Shown here: positions 1 through 8,312 of the stretch, piece by piece | Position numbering within the stretch: position 1 is the stretch's first letter | Layout of the letters: each line of letters begins with the position of its first letter | NCBI RefSeq assembly: GCF_003051005.1 | Contig: NZ_QAOW01000002.1 | Span: forward strand, 62,001 to 126,000 | Direction of reading: 5' to 3' | DNA from: Rhodococcus sp. OK519 | Lineage (GTDB): Bacteria; Actinomycetota; Actinomycetes; Mycobacteriales; Mycobacteriaceae | Length of the DNA stretch: 64,000 bases | Program-made: the position numbers and the translations under genes | The notes under the pieces: model-generated | What the model was told of the DNA's origin: nothing | What the model saw: only the letters and a program-made list of their open reading frames with translations | Databases searched by the model: none

Positions 1-2064
1 ATGCCGCACCGTGGTCGCCTCAACGTGCTCGCGAACATCGTGGGCAAGCCGTACTCGAAGATCTTCACCGAGTTCGAGGGCAACATGAACCCGGCGGCCG
101 CGCACGGCTCCGGCGACGTGAAGTACCACTTGGGCGCCGAGGGCACCTACATCCAGATGTTCGGCGAGAACGACATCAAGGTCTCGCTCACCGCGAACCC
201 GTCGCACCTCGAAGCGGTCGACCCGGTCCTCGAGGGCTTGGTCCGCGCGAAGCAGGACATCCTGGACAAGGGCCAGGAAGGCTTCACCGTCCTGCCGCTG
301 ATGCTGCACGGCGATGCGGCGTTCGCCGGCCAGGGTGTCGTTGCCGAGACCCTGAACCTGGCGCTGCTGCGCGGCTACCGCACCGGCGGCACCGTGCACA
401 TCGTGGTCAACAACCAGGTCGGCTTCACCACCGCCCCGGAGCACTCGCGTTCGTCCGAGTACTGCACCGACGTCGCGAAGATGATCGGCGCGCCGATCTT
501 CCACGTGAACGGCGACGACCCCGAGGCATGTGTCTGGGTGGCCCAGTTGGCCGTCGACTTCCGTGAGAAGTTCGGCAAGGACGTCGTGATCGACCTCATC
601 TGCTACCGCCGTCGCGGTCACAACGAGGGCGACGACCCGTCGATGACGCAGCCGGCGATGTACGACCTGATCGACACCAAGCGCAGCGTCCGCAAGAGCT
701 ACACGGAGGCCCTGATCGGCCGCGGCGACATCTCGCTCAAGGAGGCCGAGGACGCCCTGCGCGACTACCAGGGCCAGCTGGAGCGGGTGTTCAACGAGGT
801 TCGCGAGCTCGAGAAGTTCAAGCCGGAACCGTCGGAGTCGGTCGAGCTCGACCAGACCCCGCCGGCCCGCCTCACCACCGCGGTCGACGCGGCGACACTC
901 GCCCGCATCGGCGACGCGTTCGTCAACGTCCCCGAGGGCTTCACGGTGCACCCGCGCGTCAAGCCGGTCATCGAGAAGCGCCGCGAGATGTCCCGCGAGG
1001 GCAACGTCGACTGGGCGTTCGCCGAGCTGCTCGCGTTCGGTTCGCTGGCCGAGCAGGGCGCCATGGTGCGCCTGGCCGGGCAGGACTCGCGCCGCGGCAC
1101 GTTCACGCAGCGTCACTCCGTGCTGATCGACCGCAAGAACGGCGACGAGTACAGCCCGATCGCGGATCTCGCGACGAGGGCCGACAACGGCGGCAAGTTC
1201 ATGGTCTACGACTCTGCGCTCACCGAGTTCGCGGGCCTGGGCTTCGAGTACGGCTACTCGGTCGGCAACCCCGACGCCCTGGTGCTGTGGGAAGCGCAGT
1301 TCGGCGACTTCGTCAACGGCGCGCAGACCATCATCGACGAGTTCATCTCGTCCGGTGAGGCCAAGTGGGGTCAGCTGTCCGACGTCGTGCTGCTGCTGCC
1401 GCACGGCCACGAGGGCCAGGGCCCGGACCACACGTCCGGCCGCATCGAGCGCTTCCTGCAGCTGTGCGCCGAGGGCTCGATGACGGTGTCGATGCCGTCG
1501 ACCCCGGCCAGCTACTTCCACCTGCTGCGTCGCCACCACCTGGACGGCATCCGCCGCCCGCTCGTGGTGTTCACGCCGAAGTCGATGCTGCGCAACAAGG
1601 CTGCGGTCAGCAATCTCGAAGACTTCACCACGGGCAAGTTCCGCTCGGTGTTCGAGGAGCCGTCGTACGAGTCCGACGGTGGCGACCGCACCAAGGTCAA
1701 GCGTGTGCTGCTGACCGCGGGCAAGATCTACTGGGAGCTGCTCGCCAAGAAGCAGAAGGAGAATCGCGACGACGTCGCGATCGTCCGGATCGAGCAGCTG
1801 TACCCGATCCCGCGCCGCCGCATCGCGGAGACGCTGGACCGCTACCCGAATGTCACCGAGTTCAACTGGGTGCAGGAGGAGCCGGCGAACCAGGGCGCAT
1901 GGCCGTTCCTCGGCCTGGCCCTGCCGGAGCTGCTTCCCGAGAAGCTCGCGGGCATCAAGCGCGTCTCGCGTCGTGCGATGTCGGCACCGTCGTCGGGCTC
2001 GAGCAAGGTCCACGCCGTCGAGCAGCAGGAGATCATCGACGCGGCGTTCTCGCCCACGAAGTGA
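1..2064 (+). CDS. kgd: 2-oxoglutarate decarboxylase/dehydrogenase Kgd, C-terminal part (cut by window edge)
   Basis: Thiamine-diphosphate enzyme of the TCA cycle acting on 2-oxoglutarate. In mycobacteria and relatives one polypeptide of roughly 1,220-1,270 residues joins a succinyltransferase-like N-terminus to the E1 part. Only the last 687 residues are here. The frame is open from base 1, so the ATG at base 1 is an internal Met and the true start lies upstream of the window. Within the visible part, HGDAAF (103-108), NNQVGFTT (137-144) and GDDPEA (171-176) mark the cofactor/Mg pocket, followed by a transketolase-type pyrimidine-binding region and C-terminal domain. The E1 signature and C-terminus look complete. 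A strong terminator follows at 2086-2132. Identification is secure; only the 5' end is missing. Confidence 0.95.
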   Translation: MPHRGRLNVLANIVGKPYSKIFTEFEGNMNPAAAHGSGDVKYHLGAEGTYIQMFGENDIKVSLTANPSHLEAVDPVLEGLVRAKQDILDKGQEGFTVLPLMLHGDAAFAGQGVVAETLNLALLRGYRTGGTVHIVVNNQVGFTTAPEHSRSSEYCTDVAKMIGAPIFHVNGDDPEACVWVAQLAVDFREKFGKDVVIDLICYRRRGHNEGDDPSMTQPAMYDLIDTKRSVRKSYTEALIGRGDISLKEAEDALRDYQGQLERVFNEVRELEKFKPEPSESVELDQTPPARLTTAVDAATLARIGDAFVNVPEGFTVHPRVKPVIEKRREMSREGNVDWAFAELLAFGSLAEQGAMVRLAGQDSRRGTFTQRHSVLIDRKNGDEYSPIADLATRADNGGKFMVYDSALTEFAGLGFEYGYSVGNPDALVLWEAQFGDFVNGAQTIIDEFISSGEAKWGQLSDVVLLLPHGHEGQGPDHTSGRIERFLQLCAEGSMTVSMPSTPASYFHLLRRHHLDGIRRPLVVFTPKSMLRNKAAVSNLEDFTTGKFRSVFEEPSYESDGGDRTKVKRVLLTAGKIYWELLAKKQKENRDDVAIVRIEQLYPIPRRRIAETLDRYPNVTEFNWVQEEPANQGAWPFLGLALPELLPEKLAGIKRVSRRAMSAPSSGSSKVHAVEQQEIIDAAFSPTK

Positions 2065-2085
2065 TCCGCCTGATCGGCTGAGACA

Positions 2086-2132
2086 ACGACACCGGCCCGT
2101 CCACTCTTCCCGAGTGGGCGGGCCGGTGTCGT
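2086..2132 (+). terminator. terminator hairpin after kgd
   Basis: A 21-base stem (2086-2106 with 2112-2132, one G-T wobble) and a 5-base loop, followed by a short CT-rich stretch, 22 bases after the kgd stop. No T tract, as is usual in high-GC actinobacteria. It could also act on the opposite strand for the convergent tetR transcript. Confidence 0.8.
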
Positions 2133-2151
2133 CTCTTCGGCTCCTCTGAAA

Positions 2152-2216
2152 CCGCGATAAGTGCGCAAAGCGCGGCTTCGGGCCCTCGAGAGCCGCGATA
2201 AGTGCGCGAAACGCGA
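2152..2216 (+). repeat. 41-base-period intergenic repeat, locus 1 (two units)
   Basis: Two copies of a 24-base block (2152-2175 and 2193-2216; core CGCGATAAGTGCGC) separated by a 17-base GC-rich spacer, so the period is 41 bases. The block begins CCGCG and ends near CGCGG, so each block, and each spacer between blocks, can close into a hairpin. The same element, with the same 41-base period and orientation, occurs at 41298-41362 and 52212-52317. It lies between convergent kgd and tetR. Confidence 0.8.
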
Positions 2217-2224
2217 GAGACCGG

Positions 2225-2836
2225 TCAGCCGCCGAGCAGGGCTGCGGCCGCTCCGGCGCTGAGCGCGACCGCGGGCAGTGCCGTGACCAGCATTTCGATC
2301 AGCTCGTCGCGGGGGATCTCCGGTGTGCGCAGCCACGTGATGGTGGCCTCCTCGACGAAGGCGATCCAGCCTCGCACCGAGAGGGCGATACGGGCATCGG
2401 GTTCGATTCCGAGTGTCGGGAGTTGCTCGACAACTCGGCGGGCCATCTCGGCGCGGGTCGCCTCGAAGACCTCCCGCATCGCGGGGTCACCACTGGCCGT
2501 GCCGCGCAGCAGTGACACGTAGGTGTCGCAGTTGTCGGAAACGTAGTCGACGTACGACGCCATGACGTCGCGCAGGATGTCGATGGGCGCGAGGTCGAGG
2601 TTCGGAGCGGTGCGGGCGAGCATCTCGGCGCTCGTGTGTCGCACGATCTCGACGTGGAAGTCGTGCTTGGACGCGAAGTAGTGGAACAGCAGGCCACGCG
2701 AAACGCCGGCCTTGTCGGCGATGTCCTCGACCGAGATCTGCTCGAGTGGACGATCTGCCAGCATGCGGACGCCGAGGTCGATGAGCTGGGCCCGCCGCTC
2801 TTCCGGGCTCAGTCGTACGCGTTTGACTGCATCCAT
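2225..2836 (-). CDS. TetR-family regulator, divergent from the monooxygenase gene
   Basis: 203-residue TetR/AcrR-type repressor. The N-terminal helix-turn-helix covers about residues 30-58 (EDIADKAGVSRGLLFHYF, a typical TetR recognition region); the rest is an all-helical ligand-binding and dimer domain. It is divergent from the flavin monooxygenase at 2907, and the only symmetric site between them (2845-2867) starts 9 bases before this ATG, so self-repression and control of the monooxygenase-SDR-hydrolase operon are likely. The ligand is not predictable. The start is the ATG at 2836, in agreement with the family N-terminus. The layout resembles ethR/ethA, but orthology is not claimed. Confidence 0.9.
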   Translation of the reverse strand: MDAVKRVRLSPEERRAQLIDLGVRMLADRPLEQISVEDIADKAGVSRGLLFHYFASKHDFHVEIVRHTSAEMLARTAPNLDLAPIDILRDVMASYVDYVSDNCDTYVSLLRGTASGDPAMREVFEATRAEMARRVVEQLPTLGIEPDARIALSVRGWIAFVEEATITWLRTPEIPRDELIEMLVTALPAVALSAGAAAALLGG

Positions 2837-2844
2837 GCGACCAC

Positions 2845-2867
2845 CTTACTGAATCGCAGTCAGTAAG
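2845..2867. promoter_or_regulatory. TetR operator candidate
   Basis: Perfect inverted repeat CTTACTGA-N7-TCAGTAAG between two divergent start codons, next to the -35 box of the monooxygenase promoter (2871). Position and symmetry fit the operator of the adjacent TetR protein. Confidence 0.75.
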
Positions 2868-2870
2868 CTA

Positions 2871-2899
2871 TTGACTGTCGATCAACAAGCTCCTACGCT
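2871..2899 (+). promoter_or_regulatory. promoter of the monooxygenase operon, leaderless
   Basis: TTGACT (2871-2876), a 17-base spacer, then TACGCT (2894-2899). The ATG at 2907 is 7 bases after the -10 box, which puts the transcription start at or next to the start codon. A TTG codon at 2871 is in frame with the gene but is part of the -35 box, so it should not be used as the start. Confidence 0.65.
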
Positions 2900-2906
2900 C
2901 CCATAT

Positions 2907-4520
2907 ATGAGTCTTCCAGTCACAGATACTTCCGCCAGGGCCGCGTCCCCGCGCCAGGTCGACACCCTGATCATCGGCAGCGGCTTCGCGGGTCTCGGCG
3001 CTGCTATCAAGCTGGCACAGGCGGGCAAGAAGGACTTCCTCGTTCTCGAGCGGGGCGACGACGTCGGCGGCACGTGGCGCGATAACACGTACCCCGGTGC
3101 CGCGTGCGACGTCCCCTCCCACCTGTACTCGTACTCCTTCGCCCTGAACCCCGAGTGGACGCGATCCTTCTCGCCGCAGCCCGAGATCCAGAACTACATC
3201 TCGTCGGTCGCGCGCCGGTACAGCGTCCTCGACAAGCACGTCTTCGGGTGCGAGGTGCAGTCCGCGCACTGGAACGAGACGTCTGCGCACTGGGAGGTGC
3301 AGACGTCGAAGGGCAACTTCGTCGCCAAAATCGTCGTCGCCGCCGTCGGCGCCCTGTGCGAGCCGTCGCTGCCCGACATCGAGGGCATCGAAGGCTTCGA
3401 GGGCGAAATCTTCCACTCCGCGCAGTGGAACCACGACGCCGACCTGAGCGGCAAGCGGATCGCCGTGATCGGCACGGGCGCGTCGGCCATCCAGATCGTG
3501 CCGCAACTCGCGGCGAAGGCCGCACAGCTCGACGTCTACCAACGCACCGCGCCGTGGATCCTGCCGCGCGCCGATCGCGAGTACACCAAGGCCGAGCACC
3601 TCGCGTTCAAGTACCTGCCCGGCTTCCAGAAGCTGTGCCGCACCGGCATCTACTGGATGCGTGAGACTCAGGTCGTCGGCCTCGCGAAGGCCCCGATCTT
3701 CATGAAGCCGCTGCAGTTCGCCGCCGAGCGGCACCTTCGCCGGCAGATCAAGGACCGGGACCTGCGCCGCAAGGTCACCCCGAACTTCCAGATCGGCTGC
3801 AAGCGCATGCTGATCTCCAACAACTACTACCCCGCGCTCGCGCAGCCGAACGTCGACGTCGTCACCGACGGTATCGCCGAGGTCCGCAAGGATTCGGTCG
3901 TCGACCGGGGCGGCGTCGAGCGCAAGGTCGACGCAATCGTCGTCGCCACCGGCTTCCATGTCACCGACTCCCCCACGTTCGCAGGCATTTTCGGCAAGGA
4001 TGGGCGTTCGCTCGCACAGACCTTCGACGACGGAGGCCAGCAGGGTTACAAGGGTTCGGCGATCGCGAACTTCCCCAACATGTTCTTCCTGGTCGGCCCC
4101 AACACCGGACTCGGCCACAGCTCGATGGTGTTCATGATCGAGTCGCAGCTCAACTACGTCGTCGATGCGATCAAGGTGATCGAGCGCTACGACATCGGCA
4201 CGATCGAGGTCCGCAAGGACGCGCAGGACACGTACAACCGAGAACTGCAGAACAAGCTCTCGAAGAGTGTGTGGAACAACGGCGGTTGCGCCAGTTGGTA
4301 TCTCGACAAGCACGGCAACAACACGACGCTGTGGCCGGGTTTCACGTTCGAGTTCCGCAACATGACCAAGCAGTTCGATCTGGGGGCCTACCGCAGCGTG
4401 ACGACCGGCGATCTGCCGGTGCCCACGATCGCGGCGCAGAAGCCGGCCGTGAATACCGCCTCCATCGAAGCGGACCTGGCCGATACCGATCTCGACGACG
4501 ACAAGGTGGCAGCACAGTGA
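2907..4520 (+). CDS. FAD-dependent Baeyer-Villiger-type monooxygenase
   Basis: 537-residue class B flavoprotein monooxygenase expected to use NADPH and O2 to insert oxygen into a ketone or aldehyde. Visible motifs: FAD-binding GSGFAG (24-29), GGTWRDN (54-60), the Baeyer-Villiger fingerprint FxGxxxHxxxW as FEGEIFHSAQW (164-174), a second nucleotide-binding GTGASA (189-194), and ATGF further on. Start chosen at ATG 2907, because a longer in-frame TTG at 2871 coincides with the -35 box. The next gene overlaps its stop (GTGA at 4517), followed by an esterase: ketone to ester to hydrolysis is a coherent pathway, as in mymA- or ethA-type loci. Substrate unknown. Confidence 0.9.
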   Translation: MSLPVTDTSARAASPRQVDTLIIGSGFAGLGAAIKLAQAGKKDFLVLERGDDVGGTWRDNTYPGAACDVPSHLYSYSFALNPEWTRSFSPQPEIQNYISSVARRYSVLDKHVFGCEVQSAHWNETSAHWEVQTSKGNFVAKIVVAAVGALCEPSLPDIEGIEGFEGEIFHSAQWNHDADLSGKRIAVIGTGASAIQIVPQLAAKAAQLDVYQRTAPWILPRADREYTKAEHLAFKYLPGFQKLCRTGIYWMRETQVVGLAKAPIFMKPLQFAAERHLRRQIKDRDLRRKVTPNFQIGCKRMLISNNYYPALAQPNVDVVTDGIAEVRKDSVVDRGGVERKVDAIVVATGFHVTDSPTFAGIFGKDGRSLAQTFDDGGQQGYKGSAIANFPNMFFLVGPNTGLGHSSMVFMIESQLNYVVDAIKVIERYDIGTIEVRKDAQDTYNRELQNKLSKSVWNNGGCASWYLDKHGNNTTLWPGFTFEFRNMTKQFDLGAYRSVTTGDLPVPTIAAQKPAVNTASIEADLADTDLDDDKVAAQ

Positions 4521-5347
4521 GCGAGTTCGCAGGCAAGGTCTGCGTCATCACCGGCGCAGGATCGGGTATCGGCCGCGCCGTGGCGCTGAACCTGGCCGGG
4601 CGGGGCGCGAAAATCGCCCTGTCCGACATGGATTCGACAGGGCTGGCCGAGACGGTTCGTCAGGTGGAGGCACTCGGCGCCGACGTCAAGTCCGATCATC
4701 TCGACGTCACGCAGCGCGAGGCGGTCCTCGCGTACGCCGACGCCGTGGTCGCCCACTTCGGCAAGGTGAACCAGGTGTACAACAACGCCGGCATCGCCTT
4801 CCACGGCGAGGTGGAGCGCTCGGAGTTCAAGGACATCGAGCGCATCATGGACGTCGACTTCTGGGGTGTCGTCAACGGCACCAAGGCGTTCCTGCCCCAC
4901 GTGATCGCGTCCGGTGACGGACACATCGTGAACATCTCGAGCCTGTTCGGCCTGCTGGCGATCCCGGGCCAGAGTGCCTACAACGCAGCCAAGTTCGCGG
5001 TCCGTGGATTCACGGAGTCGCTCCGCCAGGAGATGCTCATCGCGAAACACCCGGTGAAGGTCACGTGCGTGCACCCCGGCGGCATCAAGACCGCGATCGC
5101 GCGGAACGCAACGATGCCCGACGGCGACGACCAGGTGACCTTCGCCCAGTTCTTCGACAAGCGTCTCGCGCGCACAACACCCGAGGATGCCGCGAAGACC
5201 ATCGTGAACGGCGTCCGCAAGGGCAAGGCGCGCGTGCTGATCGGCGCGGATGCCAAGTTCCTCGATGCATGGGTACGGATCGTCGGCCCGAGCTATCAGC
5301 GGGTCGTCGCGACGATCACCTCACGCGTGATGCCGAAGTCCAAGTAG
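4517..5347 (+). CDS. short-chain dehydrogenase/reductase
   Basis: 276-residue classical SDR. TGAGSGIG (12-19) binds NAD(P); NNAG is at 89-92; the catalytic Ser, Tyr and Lys fall at about 142, 155 and 159 (YNAAK). Start is the GTG at 4517, which overlaps the upstream stop as GTGA, so it is translationally coupled to the monooxygenase. It probably oxidises or reduces the alcohol/ketone partner of the monooxygenase substrate. A longer open frame upstream runs through the monooxygenase gene and is not used. Specific substrate not predictable. Confidence 0.9.
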   Translation: MSEFAGKVCVITGAGSGIGRAVALNLAGRGAKIALSDMDSTGLAETVRQVEALGADVKSDHLDVTQREAVLAYADAVVAHFGKVNQVYNNAGIAFHGEVERSEFKDIERIMDVDFWGVVNGTKAFLPHVIASGDGHIVNISSLFGLLAIPGQSAYNAAKFAVRGFTESLRQEMLIAKHPVKVTCVHPGGIKTAIARNATMPDGDDQVTFAQFFDKRLARTTPEDAAKTIVNGVRKGKARVLIGADAKFLDAWVRIVGPSYQRVVATITSRVMPKSK

Positions 5348-5360
5348 CGAAGGATCCACG

Positions 5361-6296
5361 GTGCGTTCGATCGATCTCCCACTGCCCCTCGTCGAGGCGA
5401 GCGTCAAGCCCTTCTACCGTCTGGCGCTCAATGCTCGTCTCCCGTTCCGGGTACAGCGCGCACTGTTGGACCTCGCCGCGCCGATCCAGACACTGCCCGA
5501 CGGGGCGGTCGTCGAGAAGACCACTCTCGCCGGCCGTCCCGCAGAGCGCATCACGGTCGGCGCCACCGAGCGTCGGTGCGCGGTGCTCTATCTGCACGGC
5601 GGTGCCTACACGATCGGGTCCCTCGCGACACACCGCTCGCTCGCGGCGTACCTGGCGCGCGAATCCGCCAGTGTCGTATACACGCTCGACTATCGACTCG
5701 CCCCCGAGCATCCGTTCCCTGCCGGGCTGGACGACGCGGTCGCCGCGTTCACCGAACTCGTCGCCGACCACGGATTCTCGGCCGATCGGGTTGCCATCGC
5801 CGGAGATTCGGCCGGCGGTGGACTCTCGCTCGCCACGGCTCGCCGCCTGATCGACACTCGCAGGCTGCGTCCCGCCGCGCTGGCCCTCATCTCGCCATGG
5901 GTCGATCCCGGTTCACGCACAGCGCCGTTCGATCGCGACGTCGTCGTGAACACCGCCTGGGCGTATGCGTCGGCCGGGGCGTATCTGGGCGGCGGGGATC
6001 CCACCGATCCCGGCTACGCGCCGCTGCACGGCGATCTGACCGGCCTACCGCCGACCGCCGTGCATGTGGGCGCGAAAGAGGTGCTCTATCCGCAGATCGC
6101 CGATCTGCGGGCGAAACTCGAGGCGGCGGGCAACGGCCTGCACTACGTCGAGTACCCCCGCCTGTGGCATGTCGCGCACCTGCAGGCGTCGGTGCTCGGG
6201 GAGGCCGCGGACGCCGTGGCCGACCTGGGCGCGTTCCTGCGCTCGGTGTTCCCGTCAGGTGTGTTCGCCGAGCCACTCACCGGCGACCTCGGCTGA
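5361..6296 (+). CDS. alpha/beta hydrolase, hormone-sensitive-lipase type esterase
   Basis: 311-residue esterase. HGGA (79-82) forms the oxyanion hole of the HSL family; GDSAGG (148-153) carries the nucleophile Ser150; a His near residue 272 (in HVAHLQ) would complete the triad with an Asp before it. GTG start at 5361 with an AAGGA ribosome site 7-11 bases upstream, 13 bases after the SDR stop, so third gene of the same operon. It could hydrolyse the ester made by the upstream monooxygenase. Its last 42 bases overlap the convergent binding-protein gene. Confidence 0.88.
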   Translation: MRSIDLPLPLVEASVKPFYRLALNARLPFRVQRALLDLAAPIQTLPDGAVVEKTTLAGRPAERITVGATERRCAVLYLHGGAYTIGSLATHRSLAAYLARESASVVYTLDYRLAPEHPFPAGLDDAVAAFTELVADHGFSADRVAIAGDSAGGGLSLATARRLIDTRRLRPAALALISPWVDPGSRTAPFDRDVVVNTAWAYASAGAYLGGGDPTDPGYAPLHGDLTGLPPTAVHVGAKEVLYPQIADLRAKLEAAGNGLHYVEYPRLWHVAHLQASVLGEAADAVADLGAFLRSVFPSGVFAEPLTGDLG

Positions 6297-7181
6297 CGAG
6301 ACCTCGCCGTCGCGCACCCGCGCCGCCATCGCCGTCAGGTCTCCGGTGCTCAACTGCAGGATCACACTCAGTGCCCTGACGTCGTCGGCGTTCAGCACGC
6401 CACTGCGGAAGAGCGGCACCACGTTCTGCGCCGTGAAGGCGGCCTCGTCGTCGGCGAGTACCACCAGTTCGTTCTGCGCGACAACCGGATCGGCGGTAGT
6501 GGCCCCGCCGACCGCCGAGACTCCGGCGATCAGTTCCCGTGCGACGTCGGACGTCGCACCGGCCGGGACGACCCCTCCGAAGGTGCACCCGTACCGCGAC
6601 TGCAGCCGCTCGAGCGCGTGCGTGTCCTCCGAGAAGGTGGTGGACGCGTGAAGAGTGAGCGCGGAGCACCGGTCGGCGAGGTCGGCGACCGAGCGCGCCC
6701 CCGACGACTCCGCCTGACCCGCCGTCAGCACGAGCGCCGCCCGGTCGTCCGCAGGCGCATACTCCGACACCGAAATCCCGTCCGGCAGAGACCTGTTGAG
6801 CGCCTCGTACACGTCCTCCGACTCGGTGACCTCGGACGAGGGATCGAACCGCCACAGCAGTCGACCCGTGTGCTCGGGCACGAGCGAGACGCGGTTGTCG
6901 TCCAGGGCAGCCAGGCGATCCGTCTGGTCGCCCAGACCCAGGACCAGTTCGGTGGCCCTACCGCTCGCGCCCAGCGCGCCCTCGTAGAGACGCGCGACGA
7001 GTTCGCCCTCGACGGTGTCGGCGGCACCGATCACGACCGGTGCGGGCGCGGGCGGCCCACCGGTGACGCTGCTCAGGTCGACCCCGCACCCCGCCACGAC
7101 AGCCACGGTGGGAATCACCGCGAGGCAGGCTGTGAGACCTGTCGCACGTCTGAGGATGCGCCCATTTCCGTTCGGTGCCAC
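6255..7181 (-). CDS. divergent osmoprotectant-binding-like lipoprotein
   Basis: 308-residue ProX/OpuBC-like substrate-binding protein exported as a lipoprotein (signal peptide ending VVAGC, lipidated Cys about residue 32). It is a paralogue of the binding protein at 7365: both share the QNVVPLFRS/LLRA segment near the C-terminus and the same fold order. The ligand signature differs: PEHTGRLL here, PDYTGNLL in the neighbour, so the usual aromatic Tyr is a His. GTG 7181 is chosen as start because GGAGAGG lies just upstream; ATG 7211 is an alternative adding 10 residues. Divergent from the transporter operon, and overlapping the hydrolase gene tail to tail. It may bind another ligand or be a second receptor for the same permease. 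Confidence 0.82.
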   Translation of the reverse strand: MAPNGNGRILRRATGLTACLAVIPTVAVVAGCGVDLSSVTGGPPAPAPVVIGAADTVEGELVARLYEGALGASGRATELVLGLGDQTDRLAALDDNRVSLVPEHTGRLLWRFDPSSEVTESEDVYEALNRSLPDGISVSEYAPADDRAALVLTAGQAESSGARSVADLADRCSALTLHASTTFSEDTHALERLQSRYGCTFGGVVPAGATSDVARELIAGVSAVGGATTADPVVAQNELVVLADDEAAFTAQNVVPLFRSGVLNADDVRALSVILQLSTGDLTAMAARVRDGEVSSAEVAGEWLGEHT

Positions 7182-7364
7182 CGTGTCCCTCTCCGATCGA
7201 GCGTGCTGCACACCTGCATCTGTCGTGCCGTGCGTTTGTCGTACCTATCGTTACACTGAGTCCGCGCACCATCACGAGCGGTCGAGAGATCCGGCTTGCC
7301 ACCGCGCGACGACCACTCTCGAGTTGCGGGGGTGCCGTCACGCCGGATCCGATGGAAGGACGAC

Positions 7365-8312
7365 ATGAAGGTTTTCCGGGTTCGAAATCGCGGCCGCTTC
7401 GGCGCGGGCCTCATCGCACTGCTCGCGCTGCCCCTCGCGGCGTGTGGCGGTGACCCACTCGAAAGCGGCGGGTCGAACACGGACGGCGACACCGTCGTCG
7501 TGGGCTCCGCGAACTTCCCGGAATCGGAGACGGTGGGTTTCGTATACGCCGAGGCGCTGCGGGCCAACGGGTTCGACGTGCAGACGAAGATGAACATCGG
7601 CACCCGCGAGGTGTACGTCCCGGCCCTGCGCGACGGTTCGCTCACAGTGATCCCCGACTACACCGGAAACCTGCTCGAATACCTCGAACCTGCATCGACG
7701 GCCACCACCGCCGCGGACATCGAGGCGGCACTGCCTGCCGCGCTGGCACCGGATCTCGCGATCGCGACCCCGGCTCCGGCCGAGGACAAGGACGCCGTCG
7801 TGGTGACCCGCGAGACCGCCGAGAAGTGGAACCTGACGTCGATCGCCGACCTCGCAGCGCATTCCGCGGAGGTGACCTTCGCGGCGCCGGCCGAGTTCCA
7901 GGAGCGGTCGGTGGGGTTGCCGGGCCTGCGCGAGATCTACGGCCTCGACATCTCGGCCGCCAATTTCGTTCCCATCGCCGACGGCGGCGGTCCCGCAACG
8001 GTGAAGGCACTCACGTCCGGGCAGGTGACGGCCGCGAACATCTTCACCACGTCGCCCGCGATCGAGGCCAACGACCTCGTCGTGCTGACCGATCCCAAGA
8101 GCAACTTCCCCGCCCAGAATGTGGTCCCGCTGCTGCGGGCGTCGGCGCAGACCGACCGGTTGACGCAGATCCTCGATGCCGTGTCGGCCAAGCTCACCAC
8201 CGAAGAACTGGTGGGGCTCAACGACGCAGTGTCCGGCGACAGCAAGACCGAACCTCAGGCTGCGGCGAAGCAGTGGGTCGCACGTCAGGGCCTGGACACC
8301 CCCATCTCGTGA
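7365..8312 (+). CDS. glycine betaine/choline-type substrate-binding lipoprotein (ProX-like)
   Basis: 315-residue receptor of the osmoprotectant ABC importer. The signal peptide ends in a lipobox (LAACGG). GSANFPESE near the start of the mature protein and PDYTGNLL are typical of the OpuC/ProX quaternary-amine binding family. ATG 7365 is chosen because GGAAGGA sits at 7354-7360; a longer in-frame ORF lacks a ribosome site and spoils the signal peptide. The next gene starts on its stop (GTGA), so the four transporter genes 7365-10831 form one operon. Exact ligand (betaine, choline, proline betaine) not resolved. Confidence 0.9.
   Translation: MKVFRVRNRGRFGAGLIALLALPLAACGGDPLESGGSNTDGDTVVVGSANFPESETVGFVYAEALRANGFDVQTKMNIGTREVYVPALRDGSLTVIPDYTGNLLEYLEPASTATTAADIEAALPAALAPDLAIATPAPAEDKDAVVVTRETAEKWNLTSIADLAAHSAEVTFAAPAEFQERSVGLPGLREIYGLDISAANFVPIADGGGPATVKALTSGQVTAANIFTTSPAIEANDLVVLTDPKSNFPAQNVVPLLRASAQTDRLTQILDAVSAKLTTEELVGLNDAVSGDSKTEPQAAAKQWVARQGLDTPIS

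Noticed and set aside
2152-2216. CRISPR array
   Set aside because: Only two or three units per locus, 17-base spacers, three dispersed loci and no cas genes.
2871-2906. TTG 2871 as monooxygenase start
   Set aside because: The codon is part of the -35 box; ATG 2907 fits the leaderless geometry and the family N-terminus.
2868-4313. 481-residue minus-strand frame
   Set aside because: Lies antisense to the monooxygenase gene, with no family motif and no ribosome site; a high-GC codon-bias shadow.
7212-7364. Riboswitch in the divergent region of the two binding proteins
   Set aside because: Distant GATCCGGC/GCCGGATC arms can pair, but no known riboswitch class or covariation evidence could be seen.
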